In this document: one piece after another, positions 1 through 8,165 of the stretch
How the letters are laid out: every line of letters starts with the position of its first letter
Numbering within the stretch: the stretch's first letter is position 1
NCBI GenBank assembly: GCA_024280535.1
Contig: JAJRPY010000132.1
Span: 1 to 22,421, forward strand
DNA from: Gammaproteobacteria bacterium
Lineage (GTDB): Bacteria; Pseudomonadota; Gammaproteobacteria; PS1; Pseudothioglobaceae
Length of the DNA stretch: 22,421 bases
Direction of reading: 5' to 3'
The notes under the pieces: model-generated
Databases searched by the model: none
Told to the model about the DNA's origin: nothing
What the model saw: the letters and a program-made list of their open reading frames with translations, nothing else
Program-made: the position numbers and the translations under genes

Positions 1-1355
1 ACAGTGAGGCTGCCACCGTCAGTACCACACTCACCTTTACCAGCACCAATTGGCATACCCCACAAACCGTCATTATTACCGCTGTCAATGATGACGATGC
101 CACTAATGAAACCGTCACCATCAGCCACAACATTACGGGTGCAGACTATACCGGCGTCACTGCTGCCAATGTCATTGCCAATATCATCGATGATGATACT
201 CAAGGCATCACTGCCTCACAAACTATAATCAACCTAGATGAGGTAAGCACTGCCACCTATACCGTGGTACTTGATACCGAACCAACAGGCACAGTCACCC
301 TCACTCCAATCAGCAATGATACAGATGCGGTCACCGTCAGTGCTAGTCTAAGCTTTACCACTAGCAACTGGCAGACCCCGCAAATCATCACCCTCACCAG
401 TATTGATGATGTTGATGCCAATAATGAAACGGTAACCATTGGTTATACCGTTACGGGTGCTGATTATGCCACGGTTATGGTGGCTGAAGTGTTGGTAACG
501 GTTAATGATGATGATGCAAATGTGACCACTTCAACATTGAGTGCCAGCCCGAGTAGTGTTGCTGCTGATGGTGTTAGCACTACAACGATTATCATGCAGG
601 CTAAAAATGCCAATGGTGATAATCTAACCAGTGGCGGACTAACAGTGACTATGTCTGAATCTGGCTATGCAGCCCTCTCAGCAGTGACGGATAATGGCGA
701 TGGCACCTACAGCGCAACTATAACCAGCACTGTCACGGCTGAAACTGTTACCATTACCGCTGCCTTTAGTGGCGCTACAGTAACTAATACGCTTGATGTG
801 ATATTTACAAGAGTGACAGTAACTACGGCTATAAAAATTGGCAGTCAAACTTGGAAAGCCTATAATGCCGCTTCAGTGCCTCCGACAAAAAAAACACTAG
901 GCGTTGATTATTGGAATGATTACACTATCACAAGCAACTCTGCCGCAAACAATGGCACTGAAGCAGATGAAGATGGTTTTTATTATACTTGGGATGCTGC
1001 CATGGAAATTTGTCCGAGTGGTTGGCATTTACCTTCCGATGCTGAGTGGAAAATTTTAGAAGGTGAGCTAGGTATGACTACTGTTGAACAAAATAAAATA
1101 GGATCAACTGCCCGTGGCACCAACCAAGGCACTCAACTAAAAGTAGGTGGATCTAGTGAGTTTGAGGCTCAGTTGCCGGGTTATCGTTATGGTGATAAAT
1201 TCTATAATCGTGGTATCTGGACGTACTTATGGAGTAGTACCGCGTTAGATAATAATAATGCTTATAGGCGTCGTTTGAAGAGCGACATTGCTGGCGTGTA
1301 CCGAGACGCTATTAGCAAGGCAGGTGGGTTTAGTGTTCGTTGTTTAAAGAATTGA
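1..1355 (+). CDS. Large surface/adhesin-like protein, C-terminal part (Calx-beta-like repeats + invasin-like Ig + FISUMP domain), 5' truncated by window
   Basis: The frame is open from base 3 to the TGA at 1353-1355 (450 residues), so the start lies outside the window and the protein may be much larger. Residues 1-70 and about 107-175 are two copies of a Thr/Val/Asp-rich beta-sandwich repeat with the shared motifs NETVTI and TGADY and a closing Asp run, resembling Calx-beta-type repeats. Residues about 176-268 resemble an invasin/intimin-type Ig-like domain (SVAADG near the start, DNGDGTYSATI later). Residues about 276-450 match the Fibrobacter succinogenes major paralogous (FISUMP) domain: IGSQTW, FYYTWDAA, CPSGWHLPSDAEW, LWSST and the ending GFSVRC. 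The architecture implies an extracellular ligand- or cell-binding protein. No sorting signal or RTX nonapeptide is visible. The domain calls are by eye; the ligand is unknown. Confidence 0.8.
   Translation, partial: SEAATVSTTLTFTSTNWHTPQTVIITAVNDDDATNETVTISHNITGADYTGVTAANVIANIIDDDTQGITASQTIINLDEVSTATYTVVLDTEPTGTVTLTPISNDTDAVTVSASLSFTTSNWQTPQIITLTSIDDVDANNETVTIGYTVTGADYATVMVAEVLVTVNDDDANVTTSTLSASPSSVAADGVSTTTIIMQAKNANGDNLTSGGLTVTMSESGYAALSAVTDNGDGTYSATITSTVTAETVTITAAFSGATVTNTLDVIFTRVTVTTAIKIGSQTWKAYNAASVPPTKKTLGVDYWNDYTITSNSAANNGTEADEDGFYYTWDAAMEICPSGWHLPSDAEWKILEGELGMTTVEQNKIGSTARGTNQGTQLKVGGSSEFEAQLPGYRYGDKFYNRGIWTYLWSSTALDNNNAYRRRLKSDIAGVYRDAISKAGGFSVRCLKN
3..527 (+). repeat. Two tandem copies of a Calx-beta-like coding repeat
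   Basis: Bases 3-212 and about 321-527 encode two aligned copies of the same module. Both carry a [T/S]NW.TPQ element, then NETVTI, then TGADY, then an Asp-rich closing turn. Copy 1 begins before the window, so the full repeat number is unknown. Such modules usually occur in long tandem series in secreted proteins. Confidence 0.65.
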
Positions 1356-1413
1356 TTTAATACACTAAAAAAGCAACGTTACAAGCATTAAAAGTCATTA
1401 TCGACAAATAACA

Positions 1414-2592
1414 TCAACACCCAGCATGCTTCATATACCCAATCCGCTCCATAGCACGCAATTCATCATCAATATAATACATTTTTAATGAATCTCTTTC
1501 CCAAGGCGGGATTTTGGCTTCTTGTAAGACTTTTTTAAGAGATTGAGAGTGTTTTTTGCCAGCCAGTTTGATGCGCTGCCCCTCGGTTCGATAGCGAATA
1601 GAAAAATTGGGTAACTTCTCTAAATCAGCCTGAATTGGGCATTTTTCTATAGGGCTGTTTGCTTTTTGATGAAGACAGTACAATTCCGACTGATAGCGCC
1701 TCATTTGAAACTCACCCCATTGAACCATAGGTTGGGCATCTGTTTTTGCGTTGATTAAATCAAGTATTTGATTCATTACTTTATCACTAGGCGGCAAAAA
1801 TTTAAGGTCGTTCAAATGGTGACGCAGAATATTTTTGATGCGGTGAGTGTCCAAAGTGCTTAGTGCCTCAAGTCGAATACGACCCTTGTCGTTCATAATA
1901 TGATTGGCTTGTAGGTCGATATTGAATAGTGCGCGCGTGAGTTTAAGTGTTTCAGATTGGTGTTTTGCGCTTCTTGCCAAGGTTTTTGTTAAATTTTGAT
2001 AGACTGTTTCAAGGGCTGGAATGATGTTAATGCGTAAGTAGTTGCGTCTAAAATGAGTATTTTTATTGCTATCGTCTTCTATCCAATTGAGTTTTTTTTG
2101 TTTGGCGTAAGCTAAAATTTGCTGCTTTTCGATGGGTAGCATGGGGCGATAATGCCAGCCTTTGCCAAATCTTTTTTGCTTGGGCATAGCTGCAAGTCCT
2201 GCCACACCTGAACCACGAAATAGCTGGAGTAGTAGTGTTTCTGCTTGATCATTTTGATGGTGAGCAGTACACAAAACCTCGTCATTTTGCAAATCAGAGC
2301 AAAGTACAAGATAACGTTTTTTGCGTGAATTTTCCTCAAGATTGCTCAGTTTTTCTAGGTGGATGTCAATATTTTTATAAGGAATATTAAGGCGTTGGCA
2401 TAGCTGCTGGCAAAATAAATGCCACTCGTTACAATGATTAGACAAATGATGGTTGCAATGAACGGCTCTGATAGAATTGGGATAGTGGCTATGCAAATAA
2501 TGTAGTAATACGACCGAATCAACGCCGCCACTCAAGCCAAGAACAATGCGTTTGCCCTCGAGATAAGGGTCTTTATCCTTTAAATTTTCCAA
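1414..2592 (-). CDS. tilS: tRNA(Ile)-lysidine synthase TilS
   Basis: TilS uses ATP and lysine to convert C34 of the CAU-anticodon tRNA-Ile to lysidine, so that it reads AUA and is charged with Ile. The 392-residue product carries the N-type ATP-pyrophosphatase P-loop SGGVDS at residues 21-26. It also has the [19 protein letters not shown] segment typical of TilS and a C-terminal TilS_C domain ([10 protein letters not shown], then [15 protein letters not shown]). It is slightly shorter than the E. coli enzyme (432). The start overlaps the 3' end of accA by 20 bases, so the two genes are almost certainly co-transcribed and translationally coupled. It converges with the FISUMP gene across a 58-base gap. 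Confidence 0.95.
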   Translation of the reverse strand: MENLKDKDPYLEGKRIVLGLSGGVDSVVLLHYLHSHYPNSIRAVHCNHHLSNHCNEWHLFCQQLCQRLNIPYKNIDIHLEKLSNLEENSRKKRYLVLCSDLQNDEVLCTAHHQNDQAETLLLQLFRGSGVAGLAAMPKQKRFGKGWHYRPMLPIEKQQILAYAKQKKLNWIEDDSNKNTHFRRNYLRINIIPALETVYQNLTKTLARSAKHQSETLKLTRALFNIDLQANHIMNDKGRIRLEALSTLDTHRIKNILRHHLNDLKFLPPSDKVMNQILDLINAKTDAQPMVQWGEFQMRRYQSELYCLHQKANSPIEKCPIQADLEKLPNFSIRYRTEGQRIKLAGKKHSQSLKKVLQEAKIPPWERDSLKMYYIDDELRAMERIGYMKHAGC

Positions 2593-3523
2593 AACTCAGT
2601 AATTTTGCTTGTCTGTTCAGCAATAAATCGTCTGTGGACAGTTGTTTGATATTGTTTAGTTGTTTGATTAATGCCGATTTTAATAATGCTTTTGCCTTGT
2701 CCGGATTGCGATGAATACCGCCTAATGGCTCATTAATAATCACATCAACCAAACCTGCTTTTTTCAGATGGTGGGAGGTGAGTTTGAGTGAGTCTGCTGC
2801 TAAATTCGCTTTTGAAGCATCTTTATAAAGAATTGAGGCGCAACCTTCTGGTGAAATAACCGAGTAAATACTGTATTTGAACATCATCATAGTATCCGCA
2901 ACGCCAATGGCCAAAGCACCCCCTGAACCACCTTCGCCAATGACGACAGAAATAATAGGGGTTGCTAATGTTGACATTTCGAATAAGTTTCTAGCAATGG
3001 CTTCGGATTGGCCGCGTTCTTCGGCGCCAATGCCGGGGTAGGCACCAGGTGTGTCAATAAAGGTAATTACTGGCATGGAGAATTTTTCTGCCAGTTTCAT
3101 TAGGCGCAAGGCCTTTCGATAGCCCTCAGGGCGGGGCATACCAAAATTGTAGTTGAGTTTTTCTTGAGTTGATCGGCCTTTTTGTTGACCGATAAACATA
3201 ACGGGCTGGCCGTCTAGTTTTGCGATGCCACCAATAATGGCATGGTCGTCACCAAAGGCGCGATCGCCGTGCAGTTCGGTAAATTCTTCGAATACGTTAT
3301 TAATATAATCTAGCGTGTAAAGGCGTTTTGGGTGGCGCGCTAGTTGTGAAATTTGCCAATCAGATAAGGTAGCAAATATTTTTTTAGTGAGCGCATCACT
3401 TTTGGCTTTTAATAGGGTCAATTCTTTGTTGATATTGGCCTTATCCTTAATATTATAAAGCGCTTCAATTTTCCCTTCTAAATCAGCAATGGGCTGTTCG
3501 AAATCGAGATAGTCTAAATTCAT
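2573..3523 (-). CDS. accA: Acetyl-CoA carboxylase carboxyltransferase subunit alpha
   Basis: AccA forms the alpha2-beta2 carboxyltransferase with AccD, moving the carboxyl group from biotin-AccB to acetyl-CoA to give malonyl-CoA, the first committed step of fatty acid synthesis. The 316 residues match the family length (E. coli 319). Landmarks are the N-terminal helical hairpin, [27 protein letters not shown], the oxyanion-hole [12 protein letters not shown] and the [13 protein letters not shown] segment. accA heads a two-gene unit with tilS. No Shine-Dalgarno sequence precedes the ATG. A TATAAC box lies five bases before it and an extended -10 lies further upstream, so a leaderless or short-leader mRNA is possible. 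Confidence 0.97.
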   Translation of the reverse strand: MNLDYLDFEQPIADLEGKIEALYNIKDKANINKELTLLKAKSDALTKKIFATLSDWQISQLARHPKRLYTLDYINNVFEEFTELHGDRAFGDDHAIIGGIAKLDGQPVMFIGQQKGRSTQEKLNYNFGMPRPEGYRKALRLMKLAEKFSMPVITFIDTPGAYPGIGAEERGQSEAIARNLFEMSTLATPIISVVIGEGGSGGALAIGVADTMMMFKYSIYSVISPEGCASILYKDASKANLAADSLKLTSHHLKKAGLVDVIINEPLGGIHRNPDKAKALLKSALIKQLNNIKQLSTDDLLLNRQAKLLSFGKFKG

Positions 3524-3555
3524 ATTGGGTTATAATGGTTTTTAATAATCGTTAA

Positions 3556-3564
3556 ATTATAGCA
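3556..3564 (-). promoter_or_regulatory. Extended -10 promoter for accA-tilS
   Basis: On the minus strand these bases read TGCTATAAT, a perfect extended -10 (TGnTATAAT), about 33 bases before the accA ATG. No good -35 stands 16-18 bases upstream, as is common for extended -10 promoters. A second, weaker TATAAC box lies closer to the ATG. Confidence 0.6.
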
Positions 3565-3643
3565 GATGGATGCGCTTTTTAGTGGTCTCAAATAATAAGT
3601 GATTAAAATAAAAGGTGATTGGTTTAATAATAAGAGAATAAAA

Positions 3644-3820
3644 ATGGATGTAATTTATTGGTTAATTCCAAGTATGATTTTTGTCGGTGTGGTGCTGGTT
3701 GTGTTGTTAATGATAGGGGTTAAGAACGGTCAGTTTGAAGATTTAGAAGGCGAAGGGCAGCGCATATTGTTTGACGAAGAAGTCGAAGTTAAAACATTTG
3801 AGCAGAAAAACAAAAATTAG
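3644..3820 (+). CDS. ccoS: cbb3-type cytochrome oxidase assembly protein CcoS
   Basis: The 58-residue product is a small single-span membrane protein. Residues about 4-24 are hydrophobic (IYWLIPSMIFVGVVLVVLLMIG). The CcoS hallmark follows: a G-Q-F-[DE]-D-L-E-G motif, then RILFD and an acidic tail. CcoS is needed for cofactor insertion during cbb3 oxidase maturation, the high-affinity oxidase used at low oxygen. I chose the internal ATG at 3644 over an upstream GTG at 3599 because it has an AAGAGA-type ribosome site and gives the canonical family N-terminus. No ccoNOQP or ccoGHI genes are in the window, so ccoS is separated from the usual cluster here. Confidence 0.85.
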   Translation: MDVIYWLIPSMIFVGVVLVVLLMIGVKNGQFEDLEGEGQRILFDEEVEVKTFEQKNKN

Positions 3821-3822
3821 CC

Positions 3823-3850
3823 TTGACATTCGCATGTCTTTGTAGATAAT
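3823..3850 (+). promoter_or_regulatory. Sigma70 promoter of the phosphate-uptake genes
   Basis: There is a perfect -35 TTGACA (3823-3828), a 16-base spacer and a near-consensus -10 GATAAT (3845-3850). It starts three bases after the ccoS stop and lies 34 bases upstream of the DUF47 ATG, so it should drive DUF47-pit and probably ibaG. It is the best -35/-10 pair in the window. Confidence 0.8.
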
Positions 3851-3884
3851 GCGATTTTAATTAGATAAAAACATAGGCGGCAAC

Positions 3885-4562
3885 ATGGCAAAAAGCATTA
3901 TTGATGGCTTGTTCGGAAAATCTCCAATTCGCCCATTGCAACAACATATGACCAGCGTTCACTCTTGTATTGCTGAATTGAAAGAATTTATGATTGCCAT
4001 TCACGCCCAAGATTGGGATAGGGCAGAATCAATCCAATCTTTAATTGGCGACAAAGAAGGCGAGGCAGATAAACTGAAGAAAAAATTGCGCCTCAGTTTG
4101 CCCTCGACATTTATGATGCCTTTTTCACGCCGTGATTTATTGGATTTGTTGTTGATTCAAGATTCTATTGCCAATCTAACTAAAGATGTTTCAGGTTTGA
4201 TGGTGAATCGCAAAATGACCATGCCAGATGAAATTTCTGATGATATGATTGAATTAACCGATGTTTGTATTCAAACCTCAGCGACTGCCTTGAAGGCGGT
4301 TAATGAGTTGGATGAAGTGCTAGAAACCGCCTTTGGCAATCGTGAGCGTAAGGTGGTCAGTTCCATTATTAGCGATATTAATGATTTAGAAAGCAAATCA
4401 GACAAAATCCAACACGTCATTCGTGCCAAACTATTTCCACTAGAAGCCGGTCTGCCCCCAGTGGATGTGATGTTTTATTATCGCGCGGTAGAGTGGCTCG
4501 GTGAGCTAGCCGATGCGGCACAAAAAGTAGGCTCGCGCCTTGAAGTATTACTTGCCAAATAA
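3885..4562 (+). CDS. DUF47 / PhoU-like phosphate transport regulator (TIGR00153 type)
   Basis: The 225-residue, mostly helical soluble protein belongs to the DUF47/PhoU-like group. Recognisable parts are the start FGKSPIRPLQQH, the E/D-K repeat GDKEGEADKLKKKLR at about 50-64, the LLLIQDSIANL helix, and the C-terminal YYRAVEWLGELADAAQKVGSRLEVLLA. Family members lie next to Pit transporters and are thought to modulate them, with metal-binding acidic helices as in PhoU. The ATG has an AGGCGG ribosome site. pit follows 19 bases downstream, so the two are one unit. The regulatory role is inferred from family and neighbourhood. Confidence 0.9.
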   Translation: MAKSIIDGLFGKSPIRPLQQHMTSVHSCIAELKEFMIAIHAQDWDRAESIQSLIGDKEGEADKLKKKLRLSLPSTFMMPFSRRDLLDLLLIQDSIANLTKDVSGLMVNRKMTMPDEISDDMIELTDVCIQTSATALKAVNELDEVLETAFGNRERKVVSSIISDINDLESKSDKIQHVIRAKLFPLEAGLPPVDVMFYYRAVEWLGELADAAQKVGSRLEVLLAK

Positions 4563-4581
4563 CTAATTCGGAGGGCTAATC

Positions 4582-5850
4582 ATGGACATTATTGCAAATT
4601 ACGGTAACACGTTATTAATTCTGGCAGTTGTATTTGGTTTGTTTATGGCTTGGGGCGTTGGTGCCAACGATGTGGCCAATGCTATGGGCACTTCGGTTGG
4701 TTCGGGGGCAATTACCATTAAACAGGCGATTATTATTGCGGTTATTTTTGAGTTTGCTGGTGCTATTTTGGCAGGTGGTGAGGTGACGGCAACAATTCGC
4801 AAGGGTATTTTAGACGCGACTGTTTTTGCAGATAGCCCGCATTTATTGGTTTATGGTATGTTGGCATCACTATTGGCAGCAGGCGCTTGGCTGATGATTG
4901 CCTCTAGTTTTGGCTGGCCAGTATCGACCACTCATTCAATTGTGGGTGCTATTGTTGGCTTTGGTGCGGTAGGTGTTGGTATTGATGCAGTGGCTTGGGG
5001 CAAGGTAGGTTCTATTGTGATGAGTTGGATTGTGTCGCCACTGATTGCGGGTGCGCTTGCTTTTATGTTGTTTAAAAGTTTGCAAAACCTGATTATTGAT
5101 ACCAAGCATCCATTTGACAATGCCAAGAAATACGTGCCTTTTTATATGTTTTTGGTGGGGTTTGTTATTTCACTGGTGACCATTTTTAAAGGGCTTAAGC
5201 ATATTGGTTTGAATGTTGATACGGGTACTAGTTATATGCTGGCAACAGGTTTTGGCTTGATAGTGATGCTGGTAGGGACGGTTATTATTCGCCGTATTCA
5301 GATTAATCCGTCAGAAAATGAAGATTTTCACTTCACCTCAATGGAGCGAATTTTTAGTGTTTTGATGATTATCACCGCAGCAGCCATGGCATTTGCCCAT
5401 GGGTCTAACGATGTGGCAAACGCGATTGGCCCATTAGCAGCGATTTATGGCGTGATTGAAAGTGGTGGTATGATTGGTGCCAAGAGTGTTTTGCCGGCTT
5501 GGGTGTTGCTGGTTGGTGGCGGTGGTATTGTCTTTGGTTTGGTCACTTATGGTCACAAGGTTATTGCCACGATTGGCACCGGAATTACCCAATTAACCCC
5601 ATCACGTGGCTTTGCTGCGACATTGGCAGCAGCATCCACTGTGGTAATTGCCTCGGGTACGGGTTTGCCGGTATCGACCACTCAGGTGTTGGTAGGGGCG
5701 GTGTTAGGCGTTGGTTTAGCGCGTGGTTTGGCGGCCTTGGATACGCGTATGATTAACAAGATATTCCTTTCATGGTTGGTGACTTTGCCAGCAGGTGCGG
5801 TAATGTCAATTATCTTTTTCTTTATGCTGAAAGGCATGTTCGGAGCATAA
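4582..5850 (+). CDS. pit: Pit-family inorganic phosphate transporter
   Basis: This 422-residue polytopic inner-membrane protein has the two inverted PiT signature repeats: GANDVANAMGT at residues 27-37 and GSNDVANAIGP at 274-284. Each is followed by a second conserved element (FGWPVSTTHSIVGAIVG and GTGLPVSTTQVLVGAVLG). PiT carriers bring in phosphate, often as metal-phosphate, driven by H+ or Na+. A near-ideal ribosome site (CGGAGG) precedes the ATG. The central loop is short compared with E. coli PitA, as in many DUF47-linked members. It sits between the DUF47 gene and ibaG and is probably transcribed from the promoter at 3823-3850. Confidence 0.93.
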   Translation: MDIIANYGNTLLILAVVFGLFMAWGVGANDVANAMGTSVGSGAITIKQAIIIAVIFEFAGAILAGGEVTATIRKGILDATVFADSPHLLVYGMLASLLAAGAWLMIASSFGWPVSTTHSIVGAIVGFGAVGVGIDAVAWGKVGSIVMSWIVSPLIAGALAFMLFKSLQNLIIDTKHPFDNAKKYVPFYMFLVGFVISLVTIFKGLKHIGLNVDTGTSYMLATGFGLIVMLVGTVIIRRIQINPSENEDFHFTSMERIFSVLMIITAAAMAFAHGSNDVANAIGPLAAIYGVIESGGMIGAKSVLPAWVLLVGGGGIVFGLVTYGHKVIATIGTGITQLTPSRGFAATLAAASTVVIASGTGLPVSTTQVLVGAVLGVGLARGLAALDTRMINKIFLSWLVTLPAGAVMSIIFFFMLKGMFGA

Positions 5851-5852
5851 CA

Positions 5853-6083
5853 ATGACCTTAAATGACATTCAAACAAAACTAGAAGCAAGTATAGAAGGC
5901 GCAACAGTCACCATGCAGGGCGATGGTTGTAATTGCTCAACTTTGGTGGTCTCGCCAGTATTTGAGGGCATGGGGTTATTGGCACGCCAAAGAATGGTAT
6001 TGGCAGCTGTGCGCGCAGAAATTGATTCGGGTGAGCTGCATGCCTTAAGCATTAAAGCCCGCACACCTGAAGAGGTGGCTTAG
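5853..6083 (+). CDS. ibaG: BolA-family protein, IbaG type
   Basis: The 76-residue protein has the BolA/IbaG fold signature: VTMQGDG, then a loop, LVVSPVFEGMGLLARQRMVL and HALSIKARTPEEV. His63 matches the conserved BolA histidine that can ligate a shared [2Fe-2S] cluster with a monothiol glutaredoxin. Cys26 and Cys28 sit in the variable loop where family members often carry His or Cys. The ATG at 5853 is supported by GGAG at 5842-5845, inside the pit 3' end, and begins two bases after the pit stop. An upstream in-frame start at 5772 would overlap pit and is unlikely. IbaG proteins are often found near murA or phospholipid-transport genes, so the link to phosphate uptake is unusual. Confidence 0.85.
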   Translation: MTLNDIQTKLEASIEGATVTMQGDGCNCSTLVVSPVFEGMGLLARQRMVLAAVRAEIDSGELHALSIKARTPEEVA

Positions 6084-6193
6084 TTATTATTCATTATTGT
6101 GGCAGTGTTTGCACCCTCAGGCACTGAATAATTTGCCACTAGTGCAATTATTTTGCCCGCAATAGGGTCAGAATAATTGAATGCGACTGTACT

Positions 6194-6370
6194 TCATTTA
6201 TCAATATTTCTAGCGTCTAAATCTTGCATAATGGCTGCGCGCATAGTATTTGAGTAATTAAGCCATGCGCTAATTTCTTGACTATGGCGCTTACAGCCAA
6301 TGCAATAGTTGGCTTTGTTGTATTTGCAAATACCGATACACGGAGTTTGAATGGGTTTATCTTGGTTCAT
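6194..6370 (-). CDS. DUF1289 small cysteine-rich protein
   Basis: The product (58 residues from the ATG at 6370) has the DUF1289 pattern: PCIGICKY, then YCIGCKRH and an SAWLNYS segment. Its four cysteines form a CxxxC...CxxC array suited to binding zinc or an Fe-S cluster. The function of the family is unknown. A longer version starting with GTG at 6403 is possible. I prefer the ATG because TATAAT at 6377-6382 lies just six bases before it, which would give a leaderless mRNA starting near the ATG. The gene is divergent from rhlE. Its frame stays open for 37 codons beyond the TGA stop. Confidence 0.75.
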   Translation of the reverse strand: MNQDKPIQTPCIGICKYNKANYCIGCKRHSQEISAWLNYSNTMRAAIMQDLDARNIDK

Positions 6371-6376
6371 TTGTTC

Positions 6377-6382
6377 ATTATA
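6377..6382 (-). promoter_or_regulatory. Candidate -10 box of the DUF1289 gene (possible leaderless mRNA)
   Basis: The minus strand reads TATAAT six bases before the ATG at 6370. A start site 6-7 bases downstream would fall on the ATG itself, and no Shine-Dalgarno sequence is present. No clear -35 was found. Confidence 0.35.
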
Positions 6383-6440
6383 ATTTGCCAACAAGCTTTG
6401 CACGGTAAAATACTGGCTTTATTTTAAAGACAATTATACT

Positions 6441-7730
6441 ATGGGCTTTACAAAATTAGGGTTATCGGACACCATTCTAGCAGCAATAAAAAAGAAGGGT
6501 TATGGCACACCATCCCCCATCCAAGAAAAATCTATCCCCTTAATTTTAGCGGGCAAGGATGTTATGGCAGCAGCGCAAACAGGTACGGGAAAAACGGCCG
6601 GCTTTACGCTGCCGATTTTGCAATTATTGTCAACAGGTCAGCCGACTAAATCCAATCAAGTTCGCACCTTGATTTTGACACCAACTCGCGAGCTAGCCGC
6701 CCAAGTGCAAGAAAGCGTCAGCACTTATGGGCAAGGGTTGTTGCTTAAATCGGCAGTGGTTTTTGGCGGGGTTAAAATCAATCCACAAATGCAAAAACTT
6801 CGTGGCGGTGTGGATATTTTAGTCGCCACACCAGGTCGATTAATTGACCTATATTCACAAAATGCAGTAAAGTTTGACACACTAGAAATTATCGTATTTG
6901 ATGAAGCAGACAGAATGCTAGATATGGGCTTTATCCACGATATTAAGCGAATTTTAAAGTTTTTACCTGCTAAAAGACAGACCTTAATGTTTTCAGCCAC
7001 GTTTTCAGATGAGATTAGAAAACTGGCCAAAACCTTGGTGCATAATCCAGTAGAAATTTCTACAGCGGTTCGTAATACAACGGTTAAATCTGTCAAACAA
7101 TGGATCCATCCCGTGGATAAATCTAAAAAACAAGCCCTGTTGACCCAGTTGATTAAAGACCATGCCTGGTATCAAGTATTGGTGTTTAGTCGCACCAAAC
7201 ATGGTGCTAACCGAATTGCCACCCAACTTGAGAAAAAAGGCATTTCAGCCTCAGCCATTCACGGCAATAAGTCTCAAGCTGCCCGCACCAGAGCCTTGGC
7301 TGATTTTAAACACGGCAAGGTGAATGTGTTAGTGGCAACAGATATTGCTGCTCGGGGCATTGATATTGCCGAGCTGCCACATGTGGTGAATTTTGACCTG
7401 CCACATGTGCCTGAAGATTATGTGCATCGTATTGGTCGCACGGGTAGGGCGGGCTCAAAAGGTGAGGCAATTTCTTTGGTCAGTGCGGATGAAATCAAGC
7501 AATTATTCGATATTGAGCGCCTCACCCAAGTTAAGTTAGAGCGTATTATGGTAGATGATTTTGTGCCAGAACACAACCTGCCTGATTCGCCAAAAAATAT
7601 GCCAAGAGCAAAAAACAAAAAACCCAACAAACCTAAAAAACGCAACAAGCCAAGATACGCTAAAGATAGCCACCCCACAGACAACAAAGCCAACAAGAAA
7701 CCCGCATCTCACGCTACAAAGGGGCGCTAA
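6441..7730 (+). CDS. rhlE: DEAD-box ATP-dependent RNA helicase, RhlE type
   Basis: The 429 residues hold two RecA-like domains. Visible motifs are the Q-motif region GYGTPSPIQ (20-28), motif I AQTGTGKT (45-52), PTREL (81-85), motif II DEAD (154-157), SAT (185-187) and, in domain 2, ARGIDI and [10 protein letters not shown]. The last 45 or so residues are a Lys/Asn/Pro-rich basic tail that probably binds RNA without sequence specificity. The roles expected for RhlE-like helicases are ribosome assembly and RNA turnover. No strong ribosome site precedes the ATG. The gene is divergent from the DUF1289 gene across a short AT-rich gap. Confidence 0.92.
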   Translation: MGFTKLGLSDTILAAIKKKGYGTPSPIQEKSIPLILAGKDVMAAAQTGTGKTAGFTLPILQLLSTGQPTKSNQVRTLILTPTRELAAQVQESVSTYGQGLLLKSAVVFGGVKINPQMQKLRGGVDILVATPGRLIDLYSQNAVKFDTLEIIVFDEADRMLDMGFIHDIKRILKFLPAKRQTLMFSATFSDEIRKLAKTLVHNPVEISTAVRNTTVKSVKQWIHPVDKSKKQALLTQLIKDHAWYQVLVFSRTKHGANRIATQLEKKGISASAIHGNKSQAARTRALADFKHGKVNVLVATDIAARGIDIAELPHVVNFDLPHVPEDYVHRIGRTGRAGSKGEAISLVSADEIKQLFDIERLTQVKLERIMVDDFVPEHNLPDSPKNMPRAKNKKPNKPKKRNKPRYAKDSHPTDNKANKKPASHATKGR

Positions 7731-7752
7731 AATCTCATTAAAACCCTAATTG

Positions 7753-8142
7753 ATGATGCCTAGCCCTATTATTATCACCGTTGTAGAATCGATGCTATAT
7801 CCAAATTATAGCCATCTATATCAGCAATACAATCTAACGGAATATCGCGTAAATAGTATTCGTAAAGCACTTAGTTTGATTAAAAAACAGCCTGTAGATT
7901 TTATTGTGGTGGAATTTTTTTACGCCTATAGCACCAATTACAGTGGCATCTATAAATCAAATATAGAAGTATTGCTGGTGAGTCTGGTTAAATATTCGCC
8001 AAATACCAAGGTAATTGTTTTGGCTAATAAAAAAGAAATAAAGCATATAGGTGTGCTGGATGCGGTTGATTATCCCTTGCACGGTGTGTTGCAACTTCCC
8101 ACTTCAATAGATAAAATGGAAACTTTACTTAAGCGTTCTTAA
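7753..8142 (+). CDS. Unrecognised protein with response-regulator-receiver-like pattern lacking the phospho-Asp
   Basis: This 129-residue protein was not recognised as a named family. Its alternating hydrophobic strands and helices (IIITVV near the start, VDFIVVEFF at about 50-58, KVIVLANK, then GVLQLP) resemble a CheY-like alpha/beta receiver. A Glu occupies the end of the third strand where the phosphorylated Asp would be, and the usual N-terminal acidic pair is missing. If the fold guess is right, it is a pseudo-receiver acting by protein contact. It starts 22 bases after rhlE on the same strand. Two adjacent ATGs (7753, 7756) and a preceding TTG make the exact start uncertain. It is followed 23 bases later by the lipoprotein gene. 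Confidence 0.6.
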   Translation: MMPSPIIITVVESMLYPNYSHLYQQYNLTEYRVNSIRKALSLIKKQPVDFIVVEFFYAYSTNYSGIYKSNIEVLLVSLVKYSPNTKVIVLANKKEIKHIGVLDAVDYPLHGVLQLPTSIDKMETLLKRS

Positions 8143-8165
8143 CAAAAACTTAACTAAAAAAGAGT

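Noticed and set aside
1344..1360. Small hairpin after the FISUMP stop (TTAAA / TTTAA) as a DGR post-VR hairpin or terminator
   Set aside because: A 5-bp A/T-only stem is expected by chance in this composition.
3599..3643. Upstream GTG start for ccoS adding 15 residues
   Set aside because: The extra residues are polar and unlike CcoS N-termini, and the internal ATG has a better ribosome site.
5772..5852. Longer N-terminus for the BolA-family gene
   Set aside because: It would overlap pit by about 80 bases, while the ATG at 5853 has a well-spaced GGAG and gives the normal family start.
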